Assembly (NCBI GenBank): GCA_963691815.1
Contig: OY829650.1
Span: 31,155,695-31,219,694 of the forward strand
Direction: 5' to 3'
From: Echiichthys vipera
Lineage: Eukaryota > Chordata > Actinopteri > Perciformes > Trachinidae
DNA length: 64,000 bases
The stretch's first letter is position 1, and the number at the start of each line of letters is the position of its first letter. Positions 21,270 to 33,421 of this stretch are shown here, piece by piece. Below the pieces are notes generated by a model. That model saw only the letters and a program-made list of their open reading frames with translations, made no database searches and was not told the origin of the DNA. The position numbers and the translations under genes are program-made.

Positions 21270-22155
21270 TCCAACCAAACATATAAACAGGTGAGGAGGC
21301 AGCAGAAAAAAGTTCAATGATTTTTGGATGAAATAAACTTACAAAGTCCAAATGAAATATTAAGTCCGGTAGGCAGGTAACAGGTTATTCCAAAGACACT
21401 TGGAAGAAGGGCTGGAATGCTACACCTTTCTCACTCTATGGGGTGTTCAATGAAGAGGACATCGCAAAATGAAAAAAAAAAACCTTGAGACGCTGCTGTT
21501 TTTTTTTCTGTGCACCCTTGATTACGTCAATTCAGTTGCACAATAAAACTGGAGACCATCTTGCAACAACGTCCTACTGTAGTTGCCTTATTAGGCCGTT
21601 ATCTGTTATTATGGTAAGCTGGGTCAGTGTCTCTCTGAACTGTGTAACTGCTGCACTGAGGATGACAAAGTATGACAGGAAGTATTAAAAGACCAACAAT
21701 TCTGCATAAGGAGGAGGGTTGGGGTGGTGGATGGGTCAGACACACACAGGCATTTCCCATTGGAGCGTCCCGTGTGAAATGGTGACTTTTAAGTAACCAT
21801 ACTTATATTACATTCTTTAGTATTTCAACTCATCTTTTCCTAAACCTAACCACATATTTTTATTGTTTAAACCTAACCAAGTACTTTTGTTGAAATCTAA
21901 CAAAGTAACTTCTGTTTTGTTTGTATCCTCAAAGCAGCTCCAAGACCCATAAAAAGGGACAACTGTTATCATGTGAATAGATGACAACAGCTTTCTGAAC
22001 ATACTGGTAGGTGTGGCACTTTCTTACCCATATCTATGAGGCTGATAACCACTGATTACGGCTATTTATTGAGTGATAACGTCAAGTGGGTGCTCAAATG
22101 CTCAAATGAGAGTCAAGGAGGGTAAGCTAATTTTCCGGCCTACATCATAAATGTG
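21270..22155. other. no gene recognised
   Basis: Contains AAACCTAACCA-type motifs (21840-21880), as seen in several degenerate fish repeats. Nothing definite. Confidence 0.4.
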
Positions 22156-22159
22156 TTTG

Positions 22160-22800
22160 TTTATTTATATGTAAATTCTACCCTTCGTTCCTTTTCAAGA
22201 AAATGATCAGTGACCTTTTCCAGGGACTTGACCAGTGTCCTCTTAATAGCCAGCAGAGCTAGGCTGTTTACGGGCTTGGCCCAGCTGGGCCTGCTGCGCC
22301 AGGCTACTGTGAAGTGTGACCGCCTGTGAGTGTGAGTGATGGTGACGGGGGGAGAAGCTCCACAGCTGCTGCTGCTCGTTGGGCAAAAGAAACCGCAGAG
22401 TGACAGAACAGAGATTCCAAACACAACGCTAGTCGTTTTTGACAAAGACAAAGTCGCTGGGGATCGGTAAAGTCTCCGGGTCAGTTCGGAACAACGGAAT
22501 GAAAAACTCGGAAAATGCTCCGCTGGATATTTATTCTTCAAGATCGCTGATTCGCTCATTTAGCTGTCAATCAAAAGACGATTCCGCCTCAGAGAGCCCA
22601 TCCAATCATCATGCAGAAGCCGAGCGTCCGGGCCAGCCCACTGTCCCATAGACCCCCAGAGACGCTGAGCGTCCGATGGGCGGGACAAAGCCCAGCATTT
22701 ATCCAATGAGCTTCTAGTTTGGCTGCAGTGGAACAACCTGCTCTACGCTTCCCCATTGAAGTCAGTAGAAGCTGAGCGTCCGACTGTGTAAAGTGCTGTG
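22160..22800. other. GC-rich unrecognised segment with repeated GAGCGTCCG motif
   Basis: A GC- and CpG-richer block. The motif GAGCGTCCG occurs at about 22621, 22667 and 22766. Open frames exist on both strands (minus 22161-22559, plus 22439-22651) but no domain is recognisable. It may be a dispersed repeat body or an old untranslated exon. Confidence 0.3.
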
Positions 22801-22811
22801 GAGCTGTGGGG

Positions 22812-22957
22812 ATTCAATTCAAGATTCAATGATTCAAGAAGCTTTATTTATCCCGAGGGAAATTATTGTGCAACAGTTTCGATACAAAGGCGGAAAAGGA
22901 TCAGAGTAACAATAAGCATAAACATAAATCAAATCAAAATAAAGCTAACGTCAGGAT
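22812..22957 (-). mobile_element. LINE 3' end, short copy
   Basis: About 145 bp nearly identical to the first part of 6797-7470, with the same tail of TTCAAGATTCAA-type units at the left. The copy breaks off after AAAGCTAACGTCAG, showing 5' truncation. Confidence 0.75.
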
Positions 22958-23077
22958 GAATGAGAAGGAAGTTGCTCCGGTTACCTGTGATAAGTAGCTG
23001 ATTCTGAACAAAAGATGAAGGCTTTCCAGCGCGTATTTAGTCAATGAAATGTACACACAGCAGTACAAATTGCACCT

Positions 23078-23215
23078 TTTTTTTTTTTTTTTTTTTGGTG
23101 ACGATTTGACGAAGCTGAGCTTCCCTTGCAGTCTTAGAGCAATCGCCACTGTTCCTACCCCCGTACTTCGGGTGCCGAACCACACCCATATTCAAACTCG
23201 GCCTTGACTTTGATC
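23078..23215 (-). other. possible polyA-tailed retrocopy
   Basis: On the minus strand about 120 bp of GC-richer sequence ends in a run of about 19 A (T run at 23078-23096). The open reading (HPKYGGRNSGDC, then AREAQLRQIVT before the lysine run) is not a protein I recognise. A retrotransposed transcript fragment is the simplest reading. A flanking duplication was not found. Confidence 0.3.
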
Positions 23216-23289
23216 TCAACTATACACCTGAGATGTTGTAGTTCCTGCTACGGTAGATGTCTTCAAGACCACATTTTGCCATTATGACA

Positions 23290-23291
<2 letters not shown>

Positions 23292-23383
<92 letters not shown>
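23292..23383. repeat. (CA)n microsatellite
   Basis: About 46 uninterrupted AC units. Confidence 0.95.
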
Positions 23384-23386
<3 letters not shown>

Positions 23387-23754
23387 TCCCAAAGTGCAAG
23401 CCGTTCAAAATCCTCTTTCCTGAAGGGAGGTCTTCCAATATGGCTGCTGAAGTATATTCCTCTTTATTCCATCATGTAACTAACATATTTACATACTGAA
23501 TAACTAAACCCTTAGAAAACTCTTATCTGATGCAGCGATGCAGCAGAGAACAGAGCACACTGTGTACTGTGGTGTAAAGATTAAATCCTCTCTGACATCC
23601 ATTTACTTTATAAAAGCAACAAATGACAGCTGAATAATTCAACTGACACTCCCTCATTAAATATAAGCTGACAACTTTGGGGGACAGCATGGCGGATGAG
23701 AGCAAAACAGGACAGATGGAAGCCTGGGATATGGTGTTGACTAATGGATCAAAG

Positions 23755-23781
23755 TCTGTGTGTGTGTGTGTGCGTGTGCGT

Positions 23782-23812
<31 letters not shown>

Positions 23813-23835
23813 CGTGTGTGTGTGTGTGTGTATGT
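23755..23835. repeat. (TG)n microsatellite with TGCG interruptions
   Basis: TG units with several GTGCGTGTGCG interruptions, about 80 bp. Confidence 0.95.
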
Positions 23836-23839
23836 GCGT

Positions 23840-24509
23840 GAGGAGAGACGAGTGAAAACAAGCGCATCAACACAAAGGAGACGGAGAGAAATGAAGGGGA
23901 GATCTAGTGTAATGCAAAATCATGTTGAATGTTGTAGACTATTTCTGCATTATATATTCTCCTATTCTCCTAGGAGACTCTTTCTTGATCTTCTTATTGT
24001 GTGTAACGCAGACAGAAAGCAAAGCCCAGCAGAGAATAAGAGGACTTTACCTCTAATTGCTCTCCTCCTTGAAAACACCACACTTCCTTCTTTTATCCAT
24101 AATTACAGCTCTACAAACGGCTGAACGTGCCTCTTAAATGCATCAGGCTGTGTTTTCTATATTCCAGTGATATCACTGTCCCTGTCATGAGATGGATAAT
24201 CTATATAGCCCATGCATGTTCCCATAAGGGGATGTACAGTATGTGTGTGACTGTAGTTGTCTACTAATTAACGACAGTAATTAAGAGGGAGGTGAGTAAA
24301 TGCTGGAGTCAAGGGAACATCTGTTTGAGCAGGAGAAGTGGGTCACAGTGGAGAGAGAACAGAGATAGACTGAGGCGTCTCACAACCTGTCAGTTAAGGC
24401 CACTTATGATTAAACTCTTGTTTTTTCTCCTCACTGGACCAAAGCCAAGATGATATTAACAGGTAGAGTTTCACTTTGCAGGTAAACTAAATCCATACTG
24501 TATTCCAAT
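23840..24509. other. no gene recognised
   Basis: No exon or repeat was recognised up to the hAT element. Confidence 0.45.
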
Positions 24510-24517
24510 GAATTAAG

Positions 24518-25389
24518 TAGTGGTGGGACACGATTAAAAAAAAATCTAATTAATTAGAGACTTTGTAATTAATTAATCTTGATATATCGCATATCAATAT
24601 TTGACACAGGAAGCAACATTTTTTCAATTTAAATGGATTTTGGTATATGACTTAATCAATGAATAGACACAAAAATTAGTTTAAACAACAAATTGTGTTT
24701 ATTTTTTATCAGTGAGCACTAACCTTTTGGAAACTTTTACATCTTAAACACATCTGTTTTGCTTTATGAAAAATAAAACATTGCTTAGTACAGTATATTC
24801 AAGAAAAGTGGAAACCTAACATTGCGAAAATATTTAAAATAATATCCTTGGCATGAAATAAACAGTTAAACATAGACTGCTTTTTCCCCATGTTTTCAAA
24901 AACACAGAAACAAAAATGATCCATTAACTAAGTCAGTCCCCCCTAGCAGCATTGTCTGGGCTAACGTTAGCTGCAGCATGTTCAGCATTGTCTGTGCTAA
25001 CATCAGCTGCAACATGTTCAGCGTTGTCTGTGCTAACGTTAGCTGCAGCATGTTCAGCATTGAAGTGGAGCAGAGGCTGAAGAGCTCCGGTGGGAGGTTC
25101 ATTTTTACACAGCCGTGCTCTTGTCCATGTTTCCACTTGGTCGTTTCTTAGAACTCAAATGTCGCCCACTGAACCAAGCAACAACTCATCATCTACTTCT
25201 CATCGGTTTAATTTCTCTCGTGTTGTGTCCTGTACGTCAGTGTTACGGGCCGTGTGGGAACTCATACAATGAGCAACGTTCTGCAATGTGCAAAAATAAA
25301 TTGTGATTATTGGCTTTATTTTTAAATTGCATCATTTTTTCTTTAATTAATTAATTAATCGTAATTTACACGTTAAAGTCCCAGCCCAA
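24518..25389. mobile_element. hAT-type non-autonomous element
   Basis: An 872-bp element with short imperfect terminal inverted repeats (TAGTGGTGGGAC on the left; TTGGGCTGGGAC as the complement on the right) and a perfect 8-bp target duplication, GAATTAAG at 24510-24517 and 25390-25397. Subterminal regions are rich in TTAATTAATTA motifs on both sides. Length, 8-bp duplication and end sequence fit hAT elements. No transposase sequence is recognisable. The body contains a three-unit 36-bp tandem repeat. Confidence 0.85.
24949..25056. repeat. 36-bp tandem repeat, three units
   Basis: Three head-to-tail 36-bp units (24949, 24985, 25021), each containing a GTCTG(G/T)GCTAAC motif and GCATGTTCA or a close variant, followed by a partial unit. 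The period is a multiple of three, so minus-strand frames pass through it as 12-residue repeats; this is not evidence for a gene. Confidence 0.9.
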
Positions 25390-25639
25390 GAATTAAGATG
25401 TTATAACCTCATCATACATCGATTATTGTCCCTAGCTTGGGTTAATACAAAATATTGTATAAAGTGTTTTGTGCATTCTTCATTTACATAAATGAAATCC
25501 AATGTGCGGACCCAAACCAATGACGGATGTATCTCCTAACAAGTATAGTGTGTATATCACAGCATCATATTCTCATCAACAGTTTAGGAAAAGTTATACA
25601 CAAGAAATTCATATATCTTACAAAATATGACAGGAACAG

Positions 25640-25830
25640 ATTTGTTTGCCGTTTGTGTAACGTGAATTTACAGATCAAAGGCACAATTTCAGGTACCCGG
25701 TCCATATTCAACAGAATGATCCCTGAGAAAAAAAGTTAATGAGCGGCTTGCTCTATAGCTTCTTGTTTTGTCACACTTCAAACCACCTCAAAACCAACGC
25801 TGAGCTCAGAGATCAGGATGGTCTCACAAG
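25640..25830 (+). repeat. dispersed repeat, copy 2
   Basis: Second copy of the repeat at 14998-15130, same orientation, with small indels. It begins about 250 bp after the hAT element. Confidence 0.55.
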
Positions 25831-25849
25831 GCTACAAATTTGTATGATA

Positions 25850-26640
25850 AGCTTATCATACAAATTGCTTATAATAGAGGACCACTTACACTTTCTGTAC
25901 ACACGCAGAAAAAAAAAGTGCCAGTTAGGTTTAGGCACTATGACATGGCAAACACAACCCAGGGTAAATTAATCTTTTCCAATAGGCATACACTCACATC
26001 TAGAGCTTCTAAGGCTTTGCTGCCAGACTAAGGGATGAAGTGGGCTCAGCTGATGCTTCGTCAGCCTCCTTCCATGCCCGTCACTTGGTCAACTCGCTCC
26101 CTGCGGTCCGACAATCATTTACATTTTGACTCAATTCCCAGTTCATTTTAGACATGTAGCACATGGACAATAACTTAAACAAAATGTAATCGCACAAAAG
26201 GGGAAAACACGGCCGTTCTCTGTCCTTTTATGACCTCTTAATTACTCAGGCGGCCCGTGACTAGGTACGCCCACCCCCCTAGACTGACAGCCATACAGGA
26301 CAGCCAATCAGAAGATAGTGTGCCGTGACAGCACCAAACTAGTTAAGTTTAGGCAACAAATGGTGACGGTAAGGGTCAGGCATCAAAATGACTTGGTTAG
26401 GATTGGAAAAAAAGGATGTTGTTTGGCTTTTTTACTTCCGGGACATTAACACCTGTTCCCCATGACCCTCCCTACACTGAGATTAGTGTTTTACTACGTC
26501 ACCTGATTTTCTTCTTTGATCCATGCATAATTTTCCACAGTAATAAGAAATAGGAATACACATGCATTTGATTGCTTTTCGTATTCTACGTACAGTGAAT
26601 GAGTACAGCCTGATCTCTGATGTATCTTCTACTGTCATTG
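25850..26640. other. no gene recognised
   Basis: Contains AAGTTTAGG- and GGTTAGG-type motifs (26340-26405). No exon was recognised. Confidence 0.4.
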
Positions 26641-26641
26641 T

Positions 26642-27640
26642 TAGGTTAGGTTAGGTTCTTTATTGTCCCGAAGGGGATAATCGTTTCACACAAGTCAGTT
26701 CTGCTGACTATCACACGTGCCAGGCGTATAATGGCAAGGTCATTTGTTTCTGTCAGGCTGAGGGTGGGGAGGTTGATTCTTGGCTGCTTTGTGTGAGATT
26801 TGGAGGAGTCTGTTTCTGCTGGTGACAGTGAGCAGGGTGAATAAGCAGGGGAAGCAGGAGGTTTGTTTTGTCCATGTTTAACTGGAGCTAGTCTGTGCAG
26901 TGTGAAAACTGTGTTACTGACTGTTGGTATGCTATGATGTAATTGTTGTCCTTAAGTAGACCTACTATGGCTGTGTCCTCTGCATATTTAGTATGTGGTG
27001 ATGGGAGATGGGCTGCTGCAGTCATTTGTGTAAAGGGTGTACAGAAATGGAATGAGTATGCAGCCTCGAGGGGCTCCGGTGTTGGTGATGAGGGGTGCCT
27101 ACTTTCACTGTCTGTGGTCTGTTGCTGAGGATACTGTATATCCAGTAAATGTGGAGTGGAATAATGTCCAGGTGTTGGAGCTTCTTGATGAGCTGGTGTC
27201 GGTGGATTGTGTTGAATGCCGAGGTGAAGTTGATGAACAGGAGTGATGCAAAGTTGTTTGTTTTTTGGGGCATTAGTGTAATGGTTGAGGTTTTCCACAG
27301 GGTAGGAACTTCAGCTGTTCTATAGGATTCCAAGAAGATGCAGTGGAAGACTGGGGAGAGCTCCATGGCACGAATATTTAGCACCCTTGCCGGGATGCCA
27401 TCCGGCCCCGGTGCCTTGCCAATATTGCACCTGGCCATCTGCTGCTGAACAACCTCCTGAGTGAAAGGTGGGTGAAACTGTTCAGGGAGTTGGCAAAGTT
27501 CAGTGGGTCTGAATTTGTGAGATTGTCCTGTCTTGTTTGATGTCCTGTAATTAATTTTAACTTCTGGAAGGCTTGTTTTGTGTTCATCTTGCATCTTTGG
27601 TTGCAGTGCACGAAGGCTGGGAGATGTGATCCGCCCGACT
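26642..27640 (-). pseudogene. L2/CR1/Rex1-like LINE, reverse transcriptase pseudogene
   Basis: On the minus strand the reading frame includes CNIGKAPGPDGIPARVL, a LINE reverse transcriptase motif, then LLFINFTSAFNTI (the motif with the first catalytic aspartate, here N) and, in a shifted frame, YAEDTAIVGLL in place of the catalytic YADD. Between the first two motifs a large part of the fingers/palm region is missing, and at least two frameshifts split the frame (open pieces 27378-27611, 27022-27594 and 26888-27298). The 3' end reads into TCCCCTTCGGGACAATAAAG and finishes with three CCTAA-type units at 26642, a tail typical of these LINEs. Deletion, frameshifts and catalytic changes make it dead. 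Confidence 0.85.
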
Positions 27641-27912
27641 GTAGGTGAGTGATCCCTTGTCGACGGCTGGTAGTGCTACGCCGGGTTGTTGTTAGATATC
27701 CATAATGTGATGAGTGTGATGGAGAGTATTTTGCGTAGATCCAGCATTGTGGACATTAGACGGACTAACAATAAGACTAGTCACGGCTGTCACAGAGACG
27801 AGACTTCACGATACATGGATTAAAGACTATACAAACAAGCAGACAAGAGACAGCAGAACTGTCAATGAGACACACTGTTACACTGTGAGTGACATGTTCC
27901 TTCATCACCATG

Positions 27913-29320
<1,408 letters not shown>

Positions 29321-29324
29321 GAAA

Positions 29325-29583
29325 AACTTTTCTAGTCTTCTGACTACTCAATGCGCTTTCACACTACTTGTCACATTCACCCATTAACACTGATGGCAGT
29401 GGACATCTACATACCATCTAATCTAATCTAACCATTCGCACACCCATGTGCAGCACAGGGAGCAATTTGGGGTTCAGTGTCTTGCCCAAAGACACTTCGA
29501 CATAAGGACTGGAGGAGCCGGGGATCGAACCGCTGATCTCTCAAAAGGAAGACAACCCACTCTGCCTCTGAGCCACAGCCACC
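29325..29583 (-). mobile_element. tRNA-derived SINE
   Basis: The minus strand starts GGGTGGCTGTGGCTCAGAGG, with an A-box-like TGGCTCAGAGG and a perfect B box GGTTCGATCCC (complement at 29521-29531), the split RNA polymerase III promoter of a tRNA head. The body contains the CTTTGGGCAAGACACTGAAC segment, and the 3' part GTCAGAAGACTAGAAAA matches the fragment at 15568-15645. A small TAATC-unit expansion lies at 29429-29443. Length is usual for fish SINEs. Confidence 0.85.
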
Positions 29584-29939
29584 CATGAAACTACACAGAT
29601 AAAATAAATACCTAAATACAGTCACAACCTGATTCATGAGACGTCCCCAGTCTTTGCTGGCCCTCCTTGGAATACAATCTATTTCTTTATCAAATCAGTA
29701 AGACAGCGAGACAGTGGCCTTACAGCTATGTGAGCTTGCTGTTTGTCCAAAGCTAGCAATAAACACACTGAAAAGCTGGAATTACAGTCAAGCTCTTAGT
29801 TGACCTTAACCCCAACCCTAACCCTGATATCTTGTGGTGAACCTACTTACAAAAACATTATTTTGTGTGTTAACCACACATCAGCCTCCAGACAAAATGA
29901 ATAGTTATCTCCAGCTCGCAAAAAGTGTCCAATACCTCT

Positions 29940-30190
29940 TCTTTTATGCCTTTATTTGTCCTACAAGGGGAAATTCAATTGTTTTCAATCTGTTATTATA
30001 TTATTCAATTAATGGAGAGATGTCAGAGTGGGGGGGCTGCCAATGGATTGGCGCCCCGAGCAGTTGGGGGTTCAGTGCCTTGCTCAACAGCCCCTTGGCA
30101 GTACCCAGGTGCCCATTCATGGTCCCTACGGTTCCTGTTCCCCTATGGACTGCCACCCCAACAGCCTGCTGTCTCAGTATCTGATTTTGT
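29940..30190 (-). mobile_element. second SINE/LINE-type remnant
   Basis: Holds a CTTTATTTGTCCTACAAGGG segment (29949-29968) of the kind found at retroelement 3' ends, and a GGGGTTCAGTGCCTTGCTCA segment (30067-30086) typical of another fish SINE body, on the same minus-strand orientation. The tRNA-like head is degraded. It ends just before the hAT element. Confidence 0.5.
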
Positions 30191-30204
30191 GAGTGGCTTA
30201 TAAC

Positions 30205-31313
30205 TAGGGATGCTCGATATTGGCTTTTCTGCCGATATCCGATATTCCGATATTGTCCAACCCTTAATTTCCGATACCGATATCACCCGATACCGATATA
30301 TGCAGCCTTTTTACACCAAAATTCATCACATATCACCTATTATGGAATTAACACATTATGCCTAATTCTATTGTGATGCCCCACTGGATGCATACATAAA
30401 TGCAACACGGCTTTTCAAATGTAAACACAGTCTGTACAAAATAAGTTATTGAAAAAAGTGCCATTCACTTATTTGTTTGTGTTTTTAGAGAGAATATTTT
30501 GCCTTAAACAAAATTACAGACAACATCACAACAAGGAAGATGCATAGCTTCAGTCCAGAGTAGTAATCAAACTTAGTTTTCTTTTTCCAGACTGAGTAAC
30601 GACAGAGCCGTAACTTGGCAAATAATACAATCAATAAATTAGCAGTTAAGCTCAACATGCTAACCTGTATTGGATCTAACGGATAAAGCACCAGAAATTA
30701 CCTTCTCGACGTGACAGTAAACAATGCTGTACAATTTGGGTAAGCACTGGTCTGAGAAACACTTGCGCCTGGGCACGAGATAACGGGGCTCGAGGAACTC
30801 CACACGTTTGGTGAATCCGGCATCTTGAACGATAGAAAAAGTTTTTTTCTCGGTGTCGGCTGTTGCTTCTTTTCATCACTTTGCTGCACAGATGTAGCGT
30901 TTAACTCCGCATGATTCTTCTTGAGGTGGGTGATCAAATGTGATGTATTAAAGGAAGACGCCTTGTTTCCTCCTCTCATAACCAAAACGCCTTGCAGTCA
31001 TTGCAAAGCGCACATATACTGTTAGTAGATGACACTTGGAAATACTTTCAAACCACGGACATCTCATGCACCGGGCGAGCAAGCTTGTTAGCCACGGTTA
31101 GCAACCTACGAGTGAAGCGTGTTGTTGTTGTTATACGTCATCAAGCACGCGCCTGTAAACGGCCCGTGTTGCATTCAGGTACACTCGGAAATGCTGAAGC
31201 CTACAGAACTATCATCGGTTGTAAAAAACCCGATACCGATAATTCCCGATATTACATTTTTAACTCAATATCGGCCGATAATATCGGTGGGCCGATATTA
31301 TCGGACATCCCTA
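30205..31313 (-). mobile_element. hAT element with BED-finger remnant
   Basis: A 1109-bp element with terminal inverted repeats starting TAGGGATG, rich in repeated CCGATA/ATCGG motifs at both ends, and flanked by a perfect 8-bp duplication CTTATAAC (30197-30204 and 31314-31321). These features define a hAT element. The minus strand keeps a frameshifted BED zinc-finger segment, the N-terminal DNA-binding module of hAT transposases, but the RNase H-like catalytic domain is missing. It is therefore an internally deleted, non-autonomous copy. Many CCGATA repeats near the ends probably served as transposase binding sites. Confidence 0.9.
30698..31010 (-). pseudogene. hAT transposase N-terminus, BED-type zinc finger, frameshifted
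   Basis: The minus frame reads VMRGGNKASSFNTSHLITHL followed by KKNHAEL, matching the second half of BED fingers (His pair HLITHLKKNH). The cysteine pair is present just upstream as CALC in a different frame (about 31000-31010), so one frameshift separates the zinc ligands. After about 60 residues the sequence leaves the transposase pattern. In intact hAT elements this domain binds terminal repeats; here it cannot be made intact. Confidence 0.7.
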
Positions 31314-31321
31314 CTTATAAC

Positions 31322-32405
31322 ACATCAATTGTGTTAAAGAGTATCACTCTATCATGGAATAGTCAGTATGTTGGGGGGAACGCATCTAGAAGTGGTAAAT
31401 CAATTGTCATGTCAAGGTAATTTAGTGAGAGGTTAAGACATATTGGTGTGTGGAAACAGTGTTGGACTGGAAGATGATAGAATGAGTAATCCTTAGGCCC
31501 TCCTGCTCGTGAGGCACTTGTATCACTTGGTTGATGTGTTATGTCCTTCCCATCCAAGCTAACATCTGCAAAATACTGAGATGTGTGAAGTATCTCAAGT
31601 CCCTTCCATCCTACAAAACCTAAAAAGAGACGCAGTGCTCTGCACCCAGATTCATTTACAATAAAGCTTATACGGAATGTTATTATTTTAAATAGAATTA
31701 TGATTTAGGTTGATAAAATTGCTGTTTACAAACAAGTGTTTCCCAGTGTTGCTTTTATCTGATTTATATAAAAAATGTTTTTCCACAAAAATGCGATTTC
31801 ACCCTCTTGCTCCAAAACAGATGGTAGATAAGAGAAGTCACTACATCATAAAATAGGCCCTAGTTTGCTTACAAAGCAGTATGTTTGGGGACCTTTAAAG
31901 CATTTTTCATTTTGCTTCATATATGTGAATCAGCGCAAAATACAAAATGCAAAATGCAAAATGCTGGGAAAAGTGGAATATAGATCATAAGGTGTACTTT
32001 TAATAAATACACTCTTATAATATACTGGACCAGCTCTCATAAATCAGGCTAGAGGGAGAGTAAATGAGTCTTTATTTTAAGACCACGAGAAGCAAGACTA
32101 CCTACTCGGTAACAGTAGGGATAGGTATACAGTACATGACGCTATAATTGGTTAGCCAAACATAACAACTGCTGTTGCACATTTTAGCCACAGGGAGGCA
32201 AAAAACACTCTAATACAACTCTCATCCAGTCACATCGCTGGTCCCATCGCTCTGAAACAGCTCAGCCAATCAGAGTGAAGAAACTTGTTAAATGAATGGA
32301 GACATGCCTTCTCCAGGAAATCATGTTGTTGTCTGGGTGGTGTAGTACTAATGACAGTAAAAAAAAAAAAAAAAAGTTGCAGCAGAATATGAAGTCATAA
32401 CTAAT
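31322..32405. other. no gene recognised; AAAATGC triplet repeat near 31944
   Basis: Contains a short tandem of AAAATGC units (31938-31962) and a poly-A run (32359-32375). No exon was recognised. Confidence 0.45.
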
Positions 32406-32407
32406 TA

Positions 32408-32408
<1 letters not shown>

Positions 32409-32459
<51 letters not shown>
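32409..32459. repeat. (TG)n microsatellite
   Basis: About 25 uninterrupted TG units. Confidence 0.95.
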
Positions 32460-32577
32460 ACGCTCATAGCTGATGCTGTAAGAACCAATCATATTAATTT
32501 ATAGAGCAGAATGATTTGCCTACTCTAAACATGATCCTGTTCTAACGACTAAACGCTCTACTAGTGGGAGAGTGTTT

Positions 32578-32945
32578 GATTCAAGATTCAAGATTCAAGA
32601 TTCAAGAAGCTTTATTTATCCCAAGGGAAATTATAGTGCAACAGTTTCAATACAAAGATGGGAATGGGTCAGAGTAACAATTAGCTAACATAAATCAAAT
32701 AAAAATAAAGCTAACAAAAAAAATCAAACAATTAACTAAATGTGACAGAATGCAACAGACATTGTAGTTAAACGTAGGTATATACAATATACAACAATAC
32801 GCACCATGCAGTTTAGCAGCATATTGAAATAAAATAAGTACAATCTAAATAAGTGATAAGGAACGATAAGTGGTAAAAGTGTTGCAGCATTTCTTAGCTA
32901 CATAAATGAACTAAGTTACAGTAAATGATTGATATAGTGCATCTA
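32578..32945 (-). mobile_element. LINE 3' end, third copy
   Basis: Third copy of the 3' end seen at 6797 and 22812, here with four ATTCAAG-type tail units at the left. It runs parallel to the 6797 copy through the TATACAATATACAACAATAC segment and is cut off at the TTAA boundary of the next element. Confidence 0.75.
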
Positions 32946-32953
32946 TATCTTAA

Positions 32954-33417
32954 AGCTGCAGTCGGCCAGTCTGGGAGATCGAGTTGACACTGATGTAGTA
33001 TGTTTCCAACTCTCACGCCCCTCCTCCTCTACCACCGAGCTCCTCTGCTCCCTTCCACAGAGTTCTCGTACCAGAGTCCTGTGTCTTCTTTCATCAATAA
33101 ACAGCATGGAGTACACGCTACATGGAGGTAAGTAGCAACTGCTAACGCCATTTAGCCTATGCCTAGCTTGAGGCATGTGTCTGTGATATTGTAAAATGCG
33201 TGAGCGGGAATGGGGATCTGTGGCGTGTGCACAAACTGTGAACTGTGCTGAGTGGACAGGATGATACGGGCATGGTGGACTTTAGCAAAACAAACAACTA
33301 GCTCTACGTGCACGTAGAGGCACGTTTTTTTCTGAAACCGGATGATTTATGTTGTTCTATCGTAGCATAGTGTCGGCCTCAGTCAATGGGAACAAAAATA
33401 TATTGCAGACTGCACGT
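32954..33417. mobile_element. piggyBac-type MITE with TTAA duplication
   Basis: A 464-bp element between TTAA tetranucleotides at 32950-32953 and 33418-33421. The ends are short imperfect inverted repeats (AGCTGCAGTC on the left; ACGTGCAGTC as the complement of the right end). Exact TTAA duplication is the hallmark of piggyBac insertion. The interior has no transposase. A diverged, reverse-oriented copy lies at 1817-2275. Confidence 0.75.
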
Positions 33418-33421
33418 TTAA

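Noticed and set aside
23220..23499. Open frames rich in alternating Thr-His or Cys-Val
   Set aside because: They are translations of CA/TG microsatellites. The same artefact occurs at 4800-5069, 20178-20524, 23523-24124, 27747-28080, 40862-41308 and 44560-44965.
26641..26656. TTAGG repeats resembling a telomere
   Set aside because: Only about three units, and they sit exactly at the 3' end of a LINE fragment, so they are its tail.
29521..29583. tRNA-like A and B boxes as a tRNA gene
   Set aside because: No cloverleaf closes, and the segment continues into a SINE body shared with other copies. The same reasoning applies at 42385-42452 and 47924-48010.
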